A program made the translations under genes and the position numbers. A DNA stretch of 64,000 nt from Aquabacterium sp. A3 (GTDB lineage Bacteria; Pseudomonadota; Gammaproteobacteria; Burkholderiales; Burkholderiaceae_C). The notes beneath the pieces are model-generated. The model made no database searches. It saw only the letters and a list, made by a program, of their open reading frames with translations, and was not told the origin of the DNA. Position 1 is the stretch's first letter. Each line of letters opens with the position of its first letter. The stretch spans positions 744,001-808,000 of the forward strand of contig NZ_JBBPEV010000001.1 in NCBI RefSeq assembly GCF_038069945.1, written 5' to 3'. This document shows positions 52,097 through 60,254 of the stretch, one piece after another.

Positions 52097-52103
52097 GGCG
52101 CCC

Positions 52104-53918
52104 TCACTCCCACTGAGGGGTGTTGCGCAAGACCTCGTCCAGCGTGGTCAGACCCTCGGCCACCTTCATCACGCCAGACAGGCGCAAGGGCCGCAGGCCC
52201 TCCTTGGCCGCAAAACGGCGCAGCGAGGCCATGTCCACCGCAGGGTGCATGGCGCCGCGCACGGCTTCAGACACGGGCAGCAACTCGTACAGGCCCACCC
52301 GCCCCTTGAATCCGGTCATGCGGCAGTCCAGGCAGCCCACCGGCTTGTAGGGCAGCCCCTTGCCGCTCATGCGCCAGGGCTTGATGGCATCGGCCAGGGT
52401 GTCGAGCTGCACCCCCTCGTCAGGCTGCTTGCAATGGGGGCACAGGGTGCGCACCAGGCGCTGCGCCAGCACCCCGATCAGCGTGGCGCTGATCAGATAC
52501 GGCGGCACACCCAGGTCGGTCAGGCGGGTGATGGCCGAGGCCGCGTCGTTGGTGTGCAGGGTTGAGAACACCAGGTGGCCGGTGAGCGCGGCCTGGATGG
52601 CCATCTCGGCGGTTTCCAGGTCGCGGATTTCGCCCACCATGATGATGTCCGGATCCTGCCGCATGAGCGCCCGCAGGCCTTCGGCAAAACCCAGATCGAT
52701 GGCCGGTTGCACCTGCGTCTGGTTGAAGGAGGCCTCGATCATTTCGATCGGGTCTTCCACCGTGCAGACGTTGACCTCGTCGGTGGCCAGGCGCTTGAGG
52801 GTGGAGTACAGCGTGGTGGTCTTGCCCGAGCCCGTGGGGCCCGTGACCAGGATGATGCCGTGTGGGCGCGCCACCATCTGCTCCCACTGGGCGATCTCGC
52901 TGGGGGCAAAGCCCAGGGCCTCGAAGGACTTGACGGTGTTGTCGGGGTCGAAGATGCGCATGACCAGCTTCTCGCCGAAGGCGGTGGGCATGGTCGACAG
53001 GCGCATTTCCACCTCGTCGCCCGAGGGGTTGCGGGTCTTGATGCGGCCGTCCAGCGGACGACGGCGCTCCACCACGTCCATGCGGCCCAGCAGCTTGATG
53101 CGGGCGGTCATGGCCTGCATCACCGACAGGGGCACCTGGTACACCGTGTGCAAGACACCATCGATGCGGAAGCGGATGGCGCCCATCTCGCGGCGGGGCT
53201 CCAGGTGGATGTCGGAGGCGCGCTGGTCAAAGGCGTACTGCCACAGCCAATCGACCACCTGGATGATGCCCTGGTCGTTGGCATCGAGCTGTCGGTTGGT
53301 CTTGCCCAGCTCCACCAGCTGCTCGAAGCTGTGGGTGGTGCCGCTGTCGCCGGCCTTTTTGTTGGCGTCCTTCACCGACTTGGCCAGGGTGTAGAACTCG
53401 GTGCGGTAGCGCTGCAAGTCCAGCGGGCTGGAGACCACCAGGCGCACGGTCTTCTTGGTGTGGCCCAAGATCTCGCCCACCCAGTCGGTGTCCAGCGGCT
53501 CACAGGTGGCGATCGTGATGTCCGTCAGGCCCACCTGCACCGGCAGCACCTTGCGACGCTCGGCGTAGTTGATGGACATGACCTCGGCCACCCGGCCCAC
53601 ATCCACCTTGAGCGGGTCGATGCGCAGGTAGGGCAGGCCCACGCGCTGCGCCAGCCATTCGGTCAGGGGCTCGAGCTCCAGCATGGCGCCGGTGTCAGCC
53701 CGTGTGAGGCCCATGCCCGCCAAACGCACCAGCGGGTGCTGGGCGCTGTTGCCCGCGCTGAAGCGCTGGGTGACCACCTCGGCATCTTTCGGCGTCAACA
53801 GGCCATCGTCACCCAGCCAGGTCAGCAGCATGCGCCAGTCGAGCGGGCCACGCGGCAAGGCCTGCCCGGACTTCTGACTGGCGGATGAGGGGCTGGACGT
53901 GGCGGGCTGGGCGCTCAT
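52104..53918 (-). CDS. GspE/PilB-family secretion or pilus ATPase
   Basis: A 604-residue hexameric-type ATPase with an N-terminal MshEN/GspE_N domain (PLTEWLAQRVGLPYLRIDPL). Walker A is LVTGPTGSGKTTTLYSTL, the Asp box is VEDPIEMIEASFNQTQV and Walker B is RQDPDIIMVGEIRD. A zinc-type tetracysteine follows (CPHCKQ, then CLDCRMTG). No other type II secretion or type IV pilus genes are nearby, so the machine it powers cannot be told. The start at 53918 overlaps the preceding stop (ATGA). Confidence 0.9.
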   Translation of the reverse strand: MSAQPATSSPSSASQKSGQALPRGPLDWRMLLTWLGDDGLLTPKDAEVVTQRFSAGNSAQHPLVRLAGMGLTRADTGAMLELEPLTEWLAQRVGLPYLRIDPLKVDVGRVAEVMSINYAERRKVLPVQVGLTDITIATCEPLDTDWVGEILGHTKKTVRLVVSSPLDLQRYRTEFYTLAKSVKDANKKAGDSGTTHSFEQLVELGKTNRQLDANDQGIIQVVDWLWQYAFDQRASDIHLEPRREMGAIRFRIDGVLHTVYQVPLSVMQAMTARIKLLGRMDVVERRRPLDGRIKTRNPSGDEVEMRLSTMPTAFGEKLVMRIFDPDNTVKSFEALGFAPSEIAQWEQMVARPHGIILVTGPTGSGKTTTLYSTLKRLATDEVNVCTVEDPIEMIEASFNQTQVQPAIDLGFAEGLRALMRQDPDIIMVGEIRDLETAEMAIQAALTGHLVFSTLHTNDAASAITRLTDLGVPPYLISATLIGVLAQRLVRTLCPHCKQPDEGVQLDTLADAIKPWRMSGKGLPYKPVGCLDCRMTGFKGRVGLYELLPVSEAVRGAMHPAVDMASLRRFAAKEGLRPLRLSGVMKVAEGLTTLDEVLRNTPQWE

Positions 53919-54769
53919 GGTGTGGGCTGGGGGTCGGACGGGGTCGGCGTCTGGAAGGCAGACAGCAGTTTGACCCATTTTTTCGCGGGCAGATCCCAAC
54001 GGGACTGCAGGATTTCCGCACGTGCTTGCAGGATCTCTCGCGGGGGCAGCGCGAGGCCTTTCCAGGCGAGCACCACCACATTGCCCTCGGGCGTGGGCTT
54101 GAGCATGGCCATGCAGTCAACCCCGAAGGCCGCCGCAATCGACACGGCACTGCGGTCAAAGCTGGCCTCACGGCCGAAGAGGTTCACGCTCATCACACCG
54201 CCATCGTCCAGCACCTGCCAGCAAGCGCGGTAGAAGTCTTCGTCGTCCAGCACCGGGCTGGCGGCCTCGTGGTCGTACAAATCCACGCACAAGGCATCGA
54301 CGCTGCCCAGGTTGGTGGGGTCGTTCACGTGGGCGGCGGCATCGCCATGCACCACCGTCAGCCGATCGTCATCGGGCGGCAGGTGAAACCACTGGCGGCA
54401 CACGTGGATGACCTGCGGGTTGAGCTCGACCACGGTGGTGGGCAGCTTGAGCACCGCGTGGCAGTATTTGGTGATGGCCGCGGCACCGAGACCCAGTTGC
54501 AGGGTGCGGGTCTGGGCCAGGGTGTCAGGGTCGCGCAGCAGCAGCCAGGCCATCATGCGCTGGATGTAGTCCAGCTCCAGCTTCAGGGGCTTGCGGATGC
54601 GCATGGCGCCCTGAATCCAGGGCGTGCCCAGGTGCAGGTAGCGCACGCCATCGCCTTCGGAGATGGTGGCCTCGGCCAACTCGGGCTGGGCCGTTGATCG
54701 AGTGGCGCCTCGCCCAGTGCGGCGGGCGGTGTCGGAACGGGTTCGGGGGGCAGCAGCAGGTCGTTTCAC
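53915..54769 (-). CDS. Spermidine synthase-like protein
   Basis: A protein of about 284 aa with a Rossmann-type spermidine-synthase fold: EGDGVRYLHLGTPWIQGAM, RIRKPLKLELDYIQRMMAW, QLGLGAAAITKYCH, TTVVELNPQVIHVCRQWF and VVHGDAAAHV. It is likely a SAM- or decarboxylated-SAM-binding transferase; polyamine synthesis is not assured. No ATG fits the domain start, so a GTG at 54769 is proposed, 27 bases from the divergent glycosylase gene. It overlaps the GspE-like gene by four bases, implying coupled expression. Confidence 0.8.
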   Translation of the reverse strand: MKRPAAAPRTRSDTARRTGRGATRSTAQPELAEATISEGDGVRYLHLGTPWIQGAMRIRKPLKLELDYIQRMMAWLLLRDPDTLAQTRTLQLGLGAAAITKYCHAVLKLPTTVVELNPQVIHVCRQWFHLPPDDDRLTVVHGDAAAHVNDPTNLGSVDALCVDLYDHEAASPVLDDEDFYRACWQVLDDGGVMSVNLFGREASFDRSAVSIAAAFGVDCMAMLKPTPEGNVVVLAWKGLALPPREILQARAEILQSRWDLPAKKWVKLLSAFQTPTPSDPQPTP

Positions 54770-54796
54770 GCTGGCGAGTGTGGCACAGTCGGCCGC

Positions 54797-55357
54797 ATGA
54801 ACGGCGCGACGGGCACCCCACATCCTCCATCCGAGCCCAGGCTGCAGGGGCTGGCGCCGGTGTGGGCGCCCCATGCTCGCCTGCTGGTGCTGGGCAGCTT
54901 TCCCAGCGTGGCCTCGCTGCAGGCGCAGCAGTACTACGCCCACCCGCGCAACCAGTTCTGGCCCATCTTGTCGGCTGTGTGGGGGCTGTCCACCCTGCCC
55001 TCTGCGCCCTACCCTGAGCGCGTGGCCCAGGCCCTGGCCCATGGCGTGACAATCTGGGATGTGTACGCCACCTGCATCCGCCCGGGCAGCCTGGACAGCG
55101 CCATTCGCGAGGCCCAGCTCAACGACCTGGCCGGCCTGGTGCAGCGCTCGCCCGACCTGTGCCTGATCGTGCACAACGGGGGCGAATCGGCCCGGCACCG
55201 GCGCATCACCCAAGCCCTGGGCCTGCCGGTGATGAGCCTGCCCTCCACCAGCCCGGCCAACGCCAGTTGGTCGTTCGAGCGCAAGCTGGCGGCATGGCGT
55301 GCCGCCTTCGAGCAGGCGGGCGTGATGCAGCCCTTGCCTGGCCCATCAGCGGGCTGA
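54797..55357 (+). CDS. Family 6 uracil/hypoxanthine-DNA glycosylase
   Basis: A 186-residue DNA repair glycosylase of the UDG superfamily. Motif 1 is LLVLGSFPSVASLQAQQYYA, then HPRNQFWPILSAVW, and the C-terminal motif is LPSTSPANASWSFERKLAAW. These match the hypoxanthine-DNA glycosylase group, which removes deaminated adenine. It lies between the divergent spermidine-synthase-like gene and convergent tatD. Confidence 0.88.
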   Translation: MNGATGTPHPPSEPRLQGLAPVWAPHARLLVLGSFPSVASLQAQQYYAHPRNQFWPILSAVWGLSTLPSAPYPERVAQALAHGVTIWDVYATCIRPGSLDSAIREAQLNDLAGLVQRSPDLCLIVHNGGESARHRRITQALGLPVMSLPSTSPANASWSFERKLAAWRAAFEQAGVMQPLPGPSAG

Positions 55358-55377
55358 CACGCCGATGGAAAGCGCCC

Positions 55378-56235
55378 TCAGGCGCCGCCGATCAAGGCCG
55401 CCAACCGAGGCAAGGCCGCCACCGCGTTGTCTCGGGTGATGCGCTGGGTGTGCGCCGGCGTCCAGCCACGAAGCTCGGCCAGGGTCTGCGCAATGCGGGG
55501 CAACTCGGCCGGCTCGTTGCGGCTGGACAGCCCCTGGGCCCGCTCGGCCGCCGTGCGGTACAGCCAGTGGGGCGGGATGTCGGGTGCGTCGGTTTCCAGC
55601 ACCAGGGCGGTGTCGGGCAGCTCGACCGCCAGGCGGCGGATCTGCAGGGCCCGATCGAAGGTCATGGCCCCGCCAAACCCCAGCTTGAACCCCAAGTCGA
55701 TAAAGGCTTCAGCCTGCTGGCGGCTGCCATTGAACGCGTGGGCGATGCCGCCCGGCACCGGCCGGCCCTGCGCCTTCAAGGCCCGCAAGGCCTTGAGCAG
55801 CGGATCGGCGCTGCGCCGCACATGCAGGATGACGGGCCAGCCCAGCCGAGCCGCCACGGCCAGTTGGCCCTCGTAACAGCGCACCTGCTCGGCCCAGGCC
55901 TCAGGGGTCTGCAACTCGGGCACGAACCCGTCCAGACCGATCTCGCCCACCGCCACCAGGCGGGGGTCATGGGCATGCTGGGCCAGGGCTGCCTCCAGGG
56001 CCGCCGCCGCCTGTTCAGCCCCCACACGGGCCACGTACAGCGGGTGGGTGCCCAGGGCATAAGCGCCCTCGCACGCGTGGGCGGCTTGTCGTGCGGTGTC
56101 GAATGTGGAGGGCATGACGGCCGGCACCACCTGCAGGGCCACGCCGGCCTGCCGAGCCCTCTGGATCACGGCCTGACGATCGATGTCGAACTCTGGCGCG
56201 TCCAGGTGGCTGTGGGTGTCGATCCAGCCGCTCAT
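55378..56235 (-). CDS. tatD: TatD-family metal-dependent DNase
   Basis: A 285-residue TIM-barrel hydrolase with metal ligands at the N-terminus ([14 protein letters not shown]), [24 protein letters not shown] and [10 protein letters not shown]. TatD enzymes are 3'-5' nucleases in DNA quality control. The start at 56235 overlaps the lolD stop (ATGA); the longer frame upstream is antisense of coding sequence. Confidence 0.93.
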   Translation of the reverse strand: MSGWIDTHSHLDAPEFDIDRQAVIQRARQAGVALQVVPAVMPSTFDTARQAAHACEGAYALGTHPLYVARVGAEQAAAALEAALAQHAHDPRLVAVGEIGLDGFVPELQTPEAWAEQVRCYEGQLAVAARLGWPVILHVRRSADPLLKALRALKAQGRPVPGGIAHAFNGSRQQAEAFIDLGFKLGFGGAMTFDRALQIRRLAVELPDTALVLETDAPDIPPHWLYRTAAERAQGLSSRNEPAELPRIAQTLAELRGWTPAHTQRITRDNAVAALPRLAALIGGA

Positions 56236-56924
56236 CCCGGCTCGGTGAAGCGCCCCGCCACCAACCGATGCTGCCGCCCGCAACGCGCCGCCAGTTCGGC
56301 ATCGTGGGTCACCATCACCACCGCCGTGCCCTGGTCGGCAGCCAGTTGCAACAACAAGTCGAACACCGTGTCGGCTGTGTGGCGATCCAGGTTGCCCGTG
56401 GGCTCGTCGGCCAGCACGCATGCGGGTTGCGTGACCAGGGCCCGAGCCACCGCCACCCGCTGCCGCTCACCACCAGACAACTCTGCGGGGCGGTGGGCAG
56501 TGCGGTGGGCCAGACCCACGCGCTGCAGGCACTGCGCGGCCTGAACACGCGCCTGTTCCAGGGGCTGGCGGCGAATCATCAGGGGCATGGCCACATTGTC
56601 CAAGGCCGAGAACTCGGGCAGCAGATGGTGAAACTGGTAAATGAAGCCCAGATGCACATTGCGCCAGGCACCCTGCTCGGCGGGCCCCATGCTGGCCAGG
56701 TCACGCCCCATCAACTGAATCCGCCCCTGAGTGGGTGCATCCAGACCGCCCAGCAGGTGCAACAGCGTGCTTTTGCCCGAGCCCGAGGTGCCCACGATGG
56801 CCACGGTCTCCCCTCGATCGACGGTCAGGCTCACGCCGTCCAGCACGGTCACGTCCAACGCGGCCACTTCATGAAAGCGCTTGACCAGGCCATCGGCCTG
56901 CAAGATGGGCGCAGAGCTGCTCAT
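56232..56924 (-). CDS. lolD: Lipoprotein-releasing ABC ATPase LolD
   Basis: A 230-residue ATPase with Walker [10 protein letters not shown], the LolD-specific [17 protein letters not shown], signature [15 protein letters not shown] and Walker [13 protein letters not shown]. It powers release of outer-membrane lipoproteins through LolC/E. The permease gene is upstream in the same direction but separated by two small membrane-protein genes, an unusual spacing. Confidence 0.96.
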   Translation of the reverse strand: MSSSAPILQADGLVKRFHEVAALDVTVLDGVSLTVDRGETVAIVGTSGSGKSTLLHLLGGLDAPTQGRIQLMGRDLASMGPAEQGAWRNVHLGFIYQFHHLLPEFSALDNVAMPLMIRRQPLEQARVQAAQCLQRVGLAHRTAHRPAELSGGERQRVAVARALVTQPACVLADEPTGNLDRHTADTVFDLLLQLAADQGTAVVMVTHDAELAARCGRQHRLVAGRFTEPG

Positions 56925-56939
56925 GGTGTTCTTCCTGCC

Positions 56940-57149
56940 TCAGATGTTGAGCACCCAGGCGATGATCTGCTTGGCCACATAACCCAGCATGCCAAAGCCC
57001 AGCACCAGAAACAGCACGAAGGTGCCGAACTTGCCCGCCTTAGATTCGCGAGCGAGCTGAAAAATGATGAACACCATGTAGAGGATGAACCCCCCCACAC
57101 CAAAGGTGAGCCCCCACTGGGCGATCTGTTCTTCCGTGAATCCGTCCAT
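56940..57149 (-). CDS. DUF2788-like small membrane protein
   Basis: A 69-residue protein (MDGFTEEQIAQWGLTFG) with two hydrophobic segments, GVGGFILYMVFIIFQLA and FVLFLVLGFGMLGYVAKQII, divided by a basic loop. It resembles DUF2788 proteins, whose function is unknown. It starts one base after the stop of the DUF2189-like gene and ends 15 bases before lolD, so it is probably co-expressed with the lol genes. Confidence 0.8.
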   Translation of the reverse strand: MDGFTEEQIAQWGLTFGVGGFILYMVFIIFQLARESKAGKFGTFVLFLVLGFGMLGYVAKQIIAWVLNI

Positions 57150-57150
57150 C

Positions 57151-57918
57151 TCACACCGCTTCGCGTACCACCAGGTCACGATAGGCGTGCCAGGTGGCAT
57201 GCCCCAGAACCGGAATCACGATCATCAAGCCCAACAAACAGGTGCCCAGGCCCACCAGGGTCAACAGCATGACCAGAAAGGCCCACAGACTCATGCACAC
57301 CGGGTTGGCCGCGACCGCGCTCCAACTGGTGAGGATGGCCTGCTGCACGCCCACCTGCCGATCTACCAGCAGCGGAATGGCCACCACACTGGAGGCGAAC
57401 ACGGGCGCCGCCATCGCTCCGCCCACCACCAGCCACAGCTCGAACAACCCGGGGTCGGTGGCCAGCACCACACGGCGCAAAAAATCATCCGGTGTGGTGG
57501 CCGGCGGCTGCAAACCCAGGGTGATGAGCGCCGCCGAGGTGACCACCCAGCCCGTGCCCAGTGCGGTCAAGAGCAAGCCAAAACGGACCAGACGCGCATC
57601 CAGCGATGCCCACACCTGCCACACCGTGGCAAAGCTGGCCCGCTCGCCCCGCAACAGGGCGCGGCTGACCGCATACAAGCCCGTGCTCAAGATGGGCGCC
57701 ACCAGCAAAAAACCTGAAAAAGCACCGGCCAATACCCAGAATCGGTCCCAGGCCTGCCACAGCAGCAAGGCGCCGAACAGGCCCATGAGCAGCCCATGGC
57801 TGACCCCTACCCAGGGCGTGGAGGTGAAGTCCTTCCACCCCCGCGCCAACCACAGGAAGGTGCGCAAAGAATGGACCTTGCGAACGCGCAACGAGCGCAC
57901 ATTCAAACGATCACTCAT
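57151..57918 (-). CDS. DUF2189-like integral membrane protein
   Basis: A 255-residue protein with six hydrophobic segments (for example WVGVSHGLLMGLFGALLLW and LLTLVGLGTCLLGLMIVIPV), ending GHATWHAYRDLVVRE, typical of DUF2189. Function unknown. It overlaps the lolC/E stop by eight bases and is followed by the DUF2788-like gene. Confidence 0.85.
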   Translation of the reverse strand: MSDRLNVRSLRVRKVHSLRTFLWLARGWKDFTSTPWVGVSHGLLMGLFGALLLWQAWDRFWVLAGAFSGFLLVAPILSTGLYAVSRALLRGERASFATVWQVWASLDARLVRFGLLLTALGTGWVVTSAALITLGLQPPATTPDDFLRRVVLATDPGLFELWLVVGGAMAAPVFASSVVAIPLLVDRQVGVQQAILTSWSAVAANPVCMSLWAFLVMLLTLVGLGTCLLGLMIVIPVLGHATWHAYRDLVVREAV

Positions 57919-59164
57919 AGCGTAAGGCCTCGGCAGGCTGAACGCGGCTTGCGCGCCAGCTGGGGTAGAGGGTGGCCAGCAGGGCCAGCAGCAGGGATAT
58001 CACGCCGATGGGGATGATGTCGGACGACTTCGGATCAGACGGCATGCTGCTGATGAAGTAGATGCTGGCCGGCAGGAAGTGCACGCCCAGAATCTGTTCA
58101 ATGAAGGGCACGATGACATCGACATTGAACGCCACCAGCAAGCCCAAGCCCAGCCCTGCCAGGGTGCCCAGCACACCCGACAAGGCCCCCTGCACAATGA
58201 AGATGCCCATGATGGAGCGGGGGCTGGCGCCCAGGGTGCGCAAGATGGCGATGTCGGCACGCTTGTCGGTGACGGTCATCACCAGCGTGGACACCAGGTT
58301 GAACGCGGCCACCGCCACGATGAGCGTGAGGATGATGAACATCATGCGCTTCTCGATCTGGACGGCATCGAACCAGTTGCGGTTGGTCTGCGTCCAGTCG
58401 CGCACCACCACCTGCTGCCCCAGCTGAGCGGCCAGTTCGGCGGCCACCTGCCGGGCCTGCTGCGCATCCTTGAGTTTGAGCTGAACCCCTGTGGGCCCGC
58501 CCGTGCGGAACAACCGGGCCGCGTCGTCGACGTGCATGAGCACCAGGCCGCTGTCGTATTCGTAATGGCCGGCACTGAAGATGCCCGCCACCGTCACCTG
58601 TTTGAGCCGGGGCACCACACCCGCAGGCGTCACCTGGCCGCTGGGGGCCACCAAGGTCAGGGCGTCCCCTTCGCGCACACCCAGCGCGTTGGCCAGCTCC
58701 ACCCCGATCAACACGCCCCACTCGCCAGACTTGAGGCGGGCAAAGGTGTCTTTCATGCTGGCGGCCAGGGGGGTGACCGTGGCTTCGGCCACGGGTTCGA
58801 TGCCACGGACCATGGCGCCGCGCATGTCTTCGCCGCGGGCGATCAGGGCCTGGGCGGGCACAAACGGCGCCGCCCCCACCACCTCGGGGTGCTGGCGCGC
58901 CTGCGCGGCCAGCTGGGTCCAGTCAGGCAAGGCCCCGCCCCAGCGTTCGTAAAGCTCGACATGGGCGATCACCGACAGCATGCGGTCGCGCACTTCTTTC
59001 TGAAAGCCGTTCATCACCGACAGCACGATGATCAACGCCGCCACGCCGAGCGCAATGCCCAGCACGGACACCCCGGAGATGAAAGAAATGAAACCGTTGC
59101 GGCGAGCAGACCGGCTGGCGCGGGTGTATCGCCACCCGATGCGCCATTCATAAGGCACGTTCAT
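57911..59164 (-). CDS. lolC: Lipoprotein-releasing permease LolC/LolE
   Basis: A 417-residue FtsX-type permease that, with LolD, moves lipoproteins from the inner membrane to LolA. The N-terminus MNVPYEWRIGWRYTR and then RNGFISFISGVSVLGIALGV are characteristic, as are the C-terminal loop DKRADIAILRTLGASPRSIM and YPSWRASRVQPAEALRYE. Only one permease gene is present, so it probably works as a homodimer (LolF-like). The start at 59164 matches the family. Confidence 0.95.
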   Translation of the reverse strand: MNVPYEWRIGWRYTRASRSARRNGFISFISGVSVLGIALGVAALIIVLSVMNGFQKEVRDRMLSVIAHVELYERWGGALPDWTQLAAQARQHPEVVGAAPFVPAQALIARGEDMRGAMVRGIEPVAEATVTPLAASMKDTFARLKSGEWGVLIGVELANALGVREGDALTLVAPSGQVTPAGVVPRLKQVTVAGIFSAGHYEYDSGLVLMHVDDAARLFRTGGPTGVQLKLKDAQQARQVAAELAAQLGQQVVVRDWTQTNRNWFDAVQIEKRMMFIILTLIVAVAAFNLVSTLVMTVTDKRADIAILRTLGASPRSIMGIFIVQGALSGVLGTLAGLGLGLLVAFNVDVIVPFIEQILGVHFLPASIYFISSMPSDPKSSDIIPIGVISLLLALLATLYPSWRASRVQPAEALRYE

Positions 59165-59190
59165 GGTGCGGGAAGTGTACCCATTCGATA

Positions 59191-60219
59191 ATGCACACCA
59201 TGCCGCGCCCAGAAGAATCCCCCTCGAGCCACCTGCCAGCACCCACCCAGCACTGGGTGATTGCAGGGGCCAGCAGCCAGTCAGAGCCCTGTCTGCAGAC
59301 CTTGGGCACCATGCCTGAACTCCCTCACCTGCGTGCGCTGCTGAACACGCTGGATGAAGTCGACCGCGTGACTGGCGATGAATACGCCCTGAACATGCCG
59401 CACGAGCGCTTGCTGGCGCGCGCCTGGGGCTGGCCTGAGGCGGATGGGCTCGTGCCCTGGTCTGCCTGGTGGGCGGCCCAGGATGGGGTGACCCTGGCGG
59501 GAGGACAGGCCTGGGCGCTGCTGAGCCCGGGGCACTGGCTGATGGGCCGCGACCACCTGACCGTGCTCGAGCCCTCGGGGCTGCAGCTCAGCGATGCCGA
59601 CTCGAACAGCCTGATGGACACCGTGCGGCCTTTTTTTGAAGAAGACGGCTGGTCCCTGGTCTGGGGATCGGCCCTGCGCTGGTACGCGTCTCACCCCAGC
59701 CTGATGAACTACCCTTGCGCCTCGCTGGACCGCGTGACGGGACGCAACCCTGACGTGTGGCTGACCGATCACCCACACGCCCGAGGCGTGCGACGCCTTC
59801 AAAGCGAGGTGCAAATGCTGTTGTACCAGCACCCCATCAACGAAGCCAGAGAGGCCCAGGGACTGCCCAGCATCAACTCTTTCTGGCTCAGCGGTGCGGG
59901 TTGGCCGTCGACGGCCGATGGCGCCGTTCCTGGCACCCCCCACCTGGTCGAGCGGCTGAAGCCTGCGCTGCTGCGCGACGACATGCCCGCATGGCTGGAG
60001 GCCTGGGCCGAGCTCGATCGAACCCTGCTGGCCGAACTCTCGGCGCGGGTCACCGCTGGCGATGCTGTGCGACTGAGCCTGTGTGGCGAGCGCCATGCCG
60101 TGACCCTGGGGCGTCGCGCCCCAGATTCCCCGCAAGGCTGGTGGTTGCGCTTGCGCGGGGCGCTGTCGCCACGCTCCACCCCAACGCGCCCCGTCGGCCC
60201 CTGGCTGGCGGGCCTGTGA
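59191..60219 (+). CDS. RpfE-like protein of unknown function
   Basis: A 342-residue cytoplasmic protein without membrane segments or known catalytic motif. Visible features are the PHERLLARAWGWPEADGLVP stretch, GHWLMGRDHLTVLEP and PSINSFWLSGAG. Burkholderiales homologues next to recJ are often labelled phosphoglycerate mutase-like or RpfE-type; Xanthomonas rpfE is also beside recJ. No phosphoglycerate mutase active-site motif is seen, so no activity is assigned. It is 35 bases upstream of recJ and likely co-transcribed. Confidence 0.7.
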   Translation: MHTMPRPEESPSSHLPAPTQHWVIAGASSQSEPCLQTLGTMPELPHLRALLNTLDEVDRVTGDEYALNMPHERLLARAWGWPEADGLVPWSAWWAAQDGVTLAGGQAWALLSPGHWLMGRDHLTVLEPSGLQLSDADSNSLMDTVRPFFEEDGWSLVWGSALRWYASHPSLMNYPCASLDRVTGRNPDVWLTDHPHARGVRRLQSEVQMLLYQHPINEAREAQGLPSINSFWLSGAGWPSTADGAVPGTPHLVERLKPALLRDDMPAWLEAWAELDRTLLAELSARVTAGDAVRLSLCGERHAVTLGRRAPDSPQGWWLRLRGALSPRSTPTRPVGPWLAGL

Positions 60220-60254
60220 CCCAGGCGCTCAGGGCGCCCACCTGCCCCACCCCC

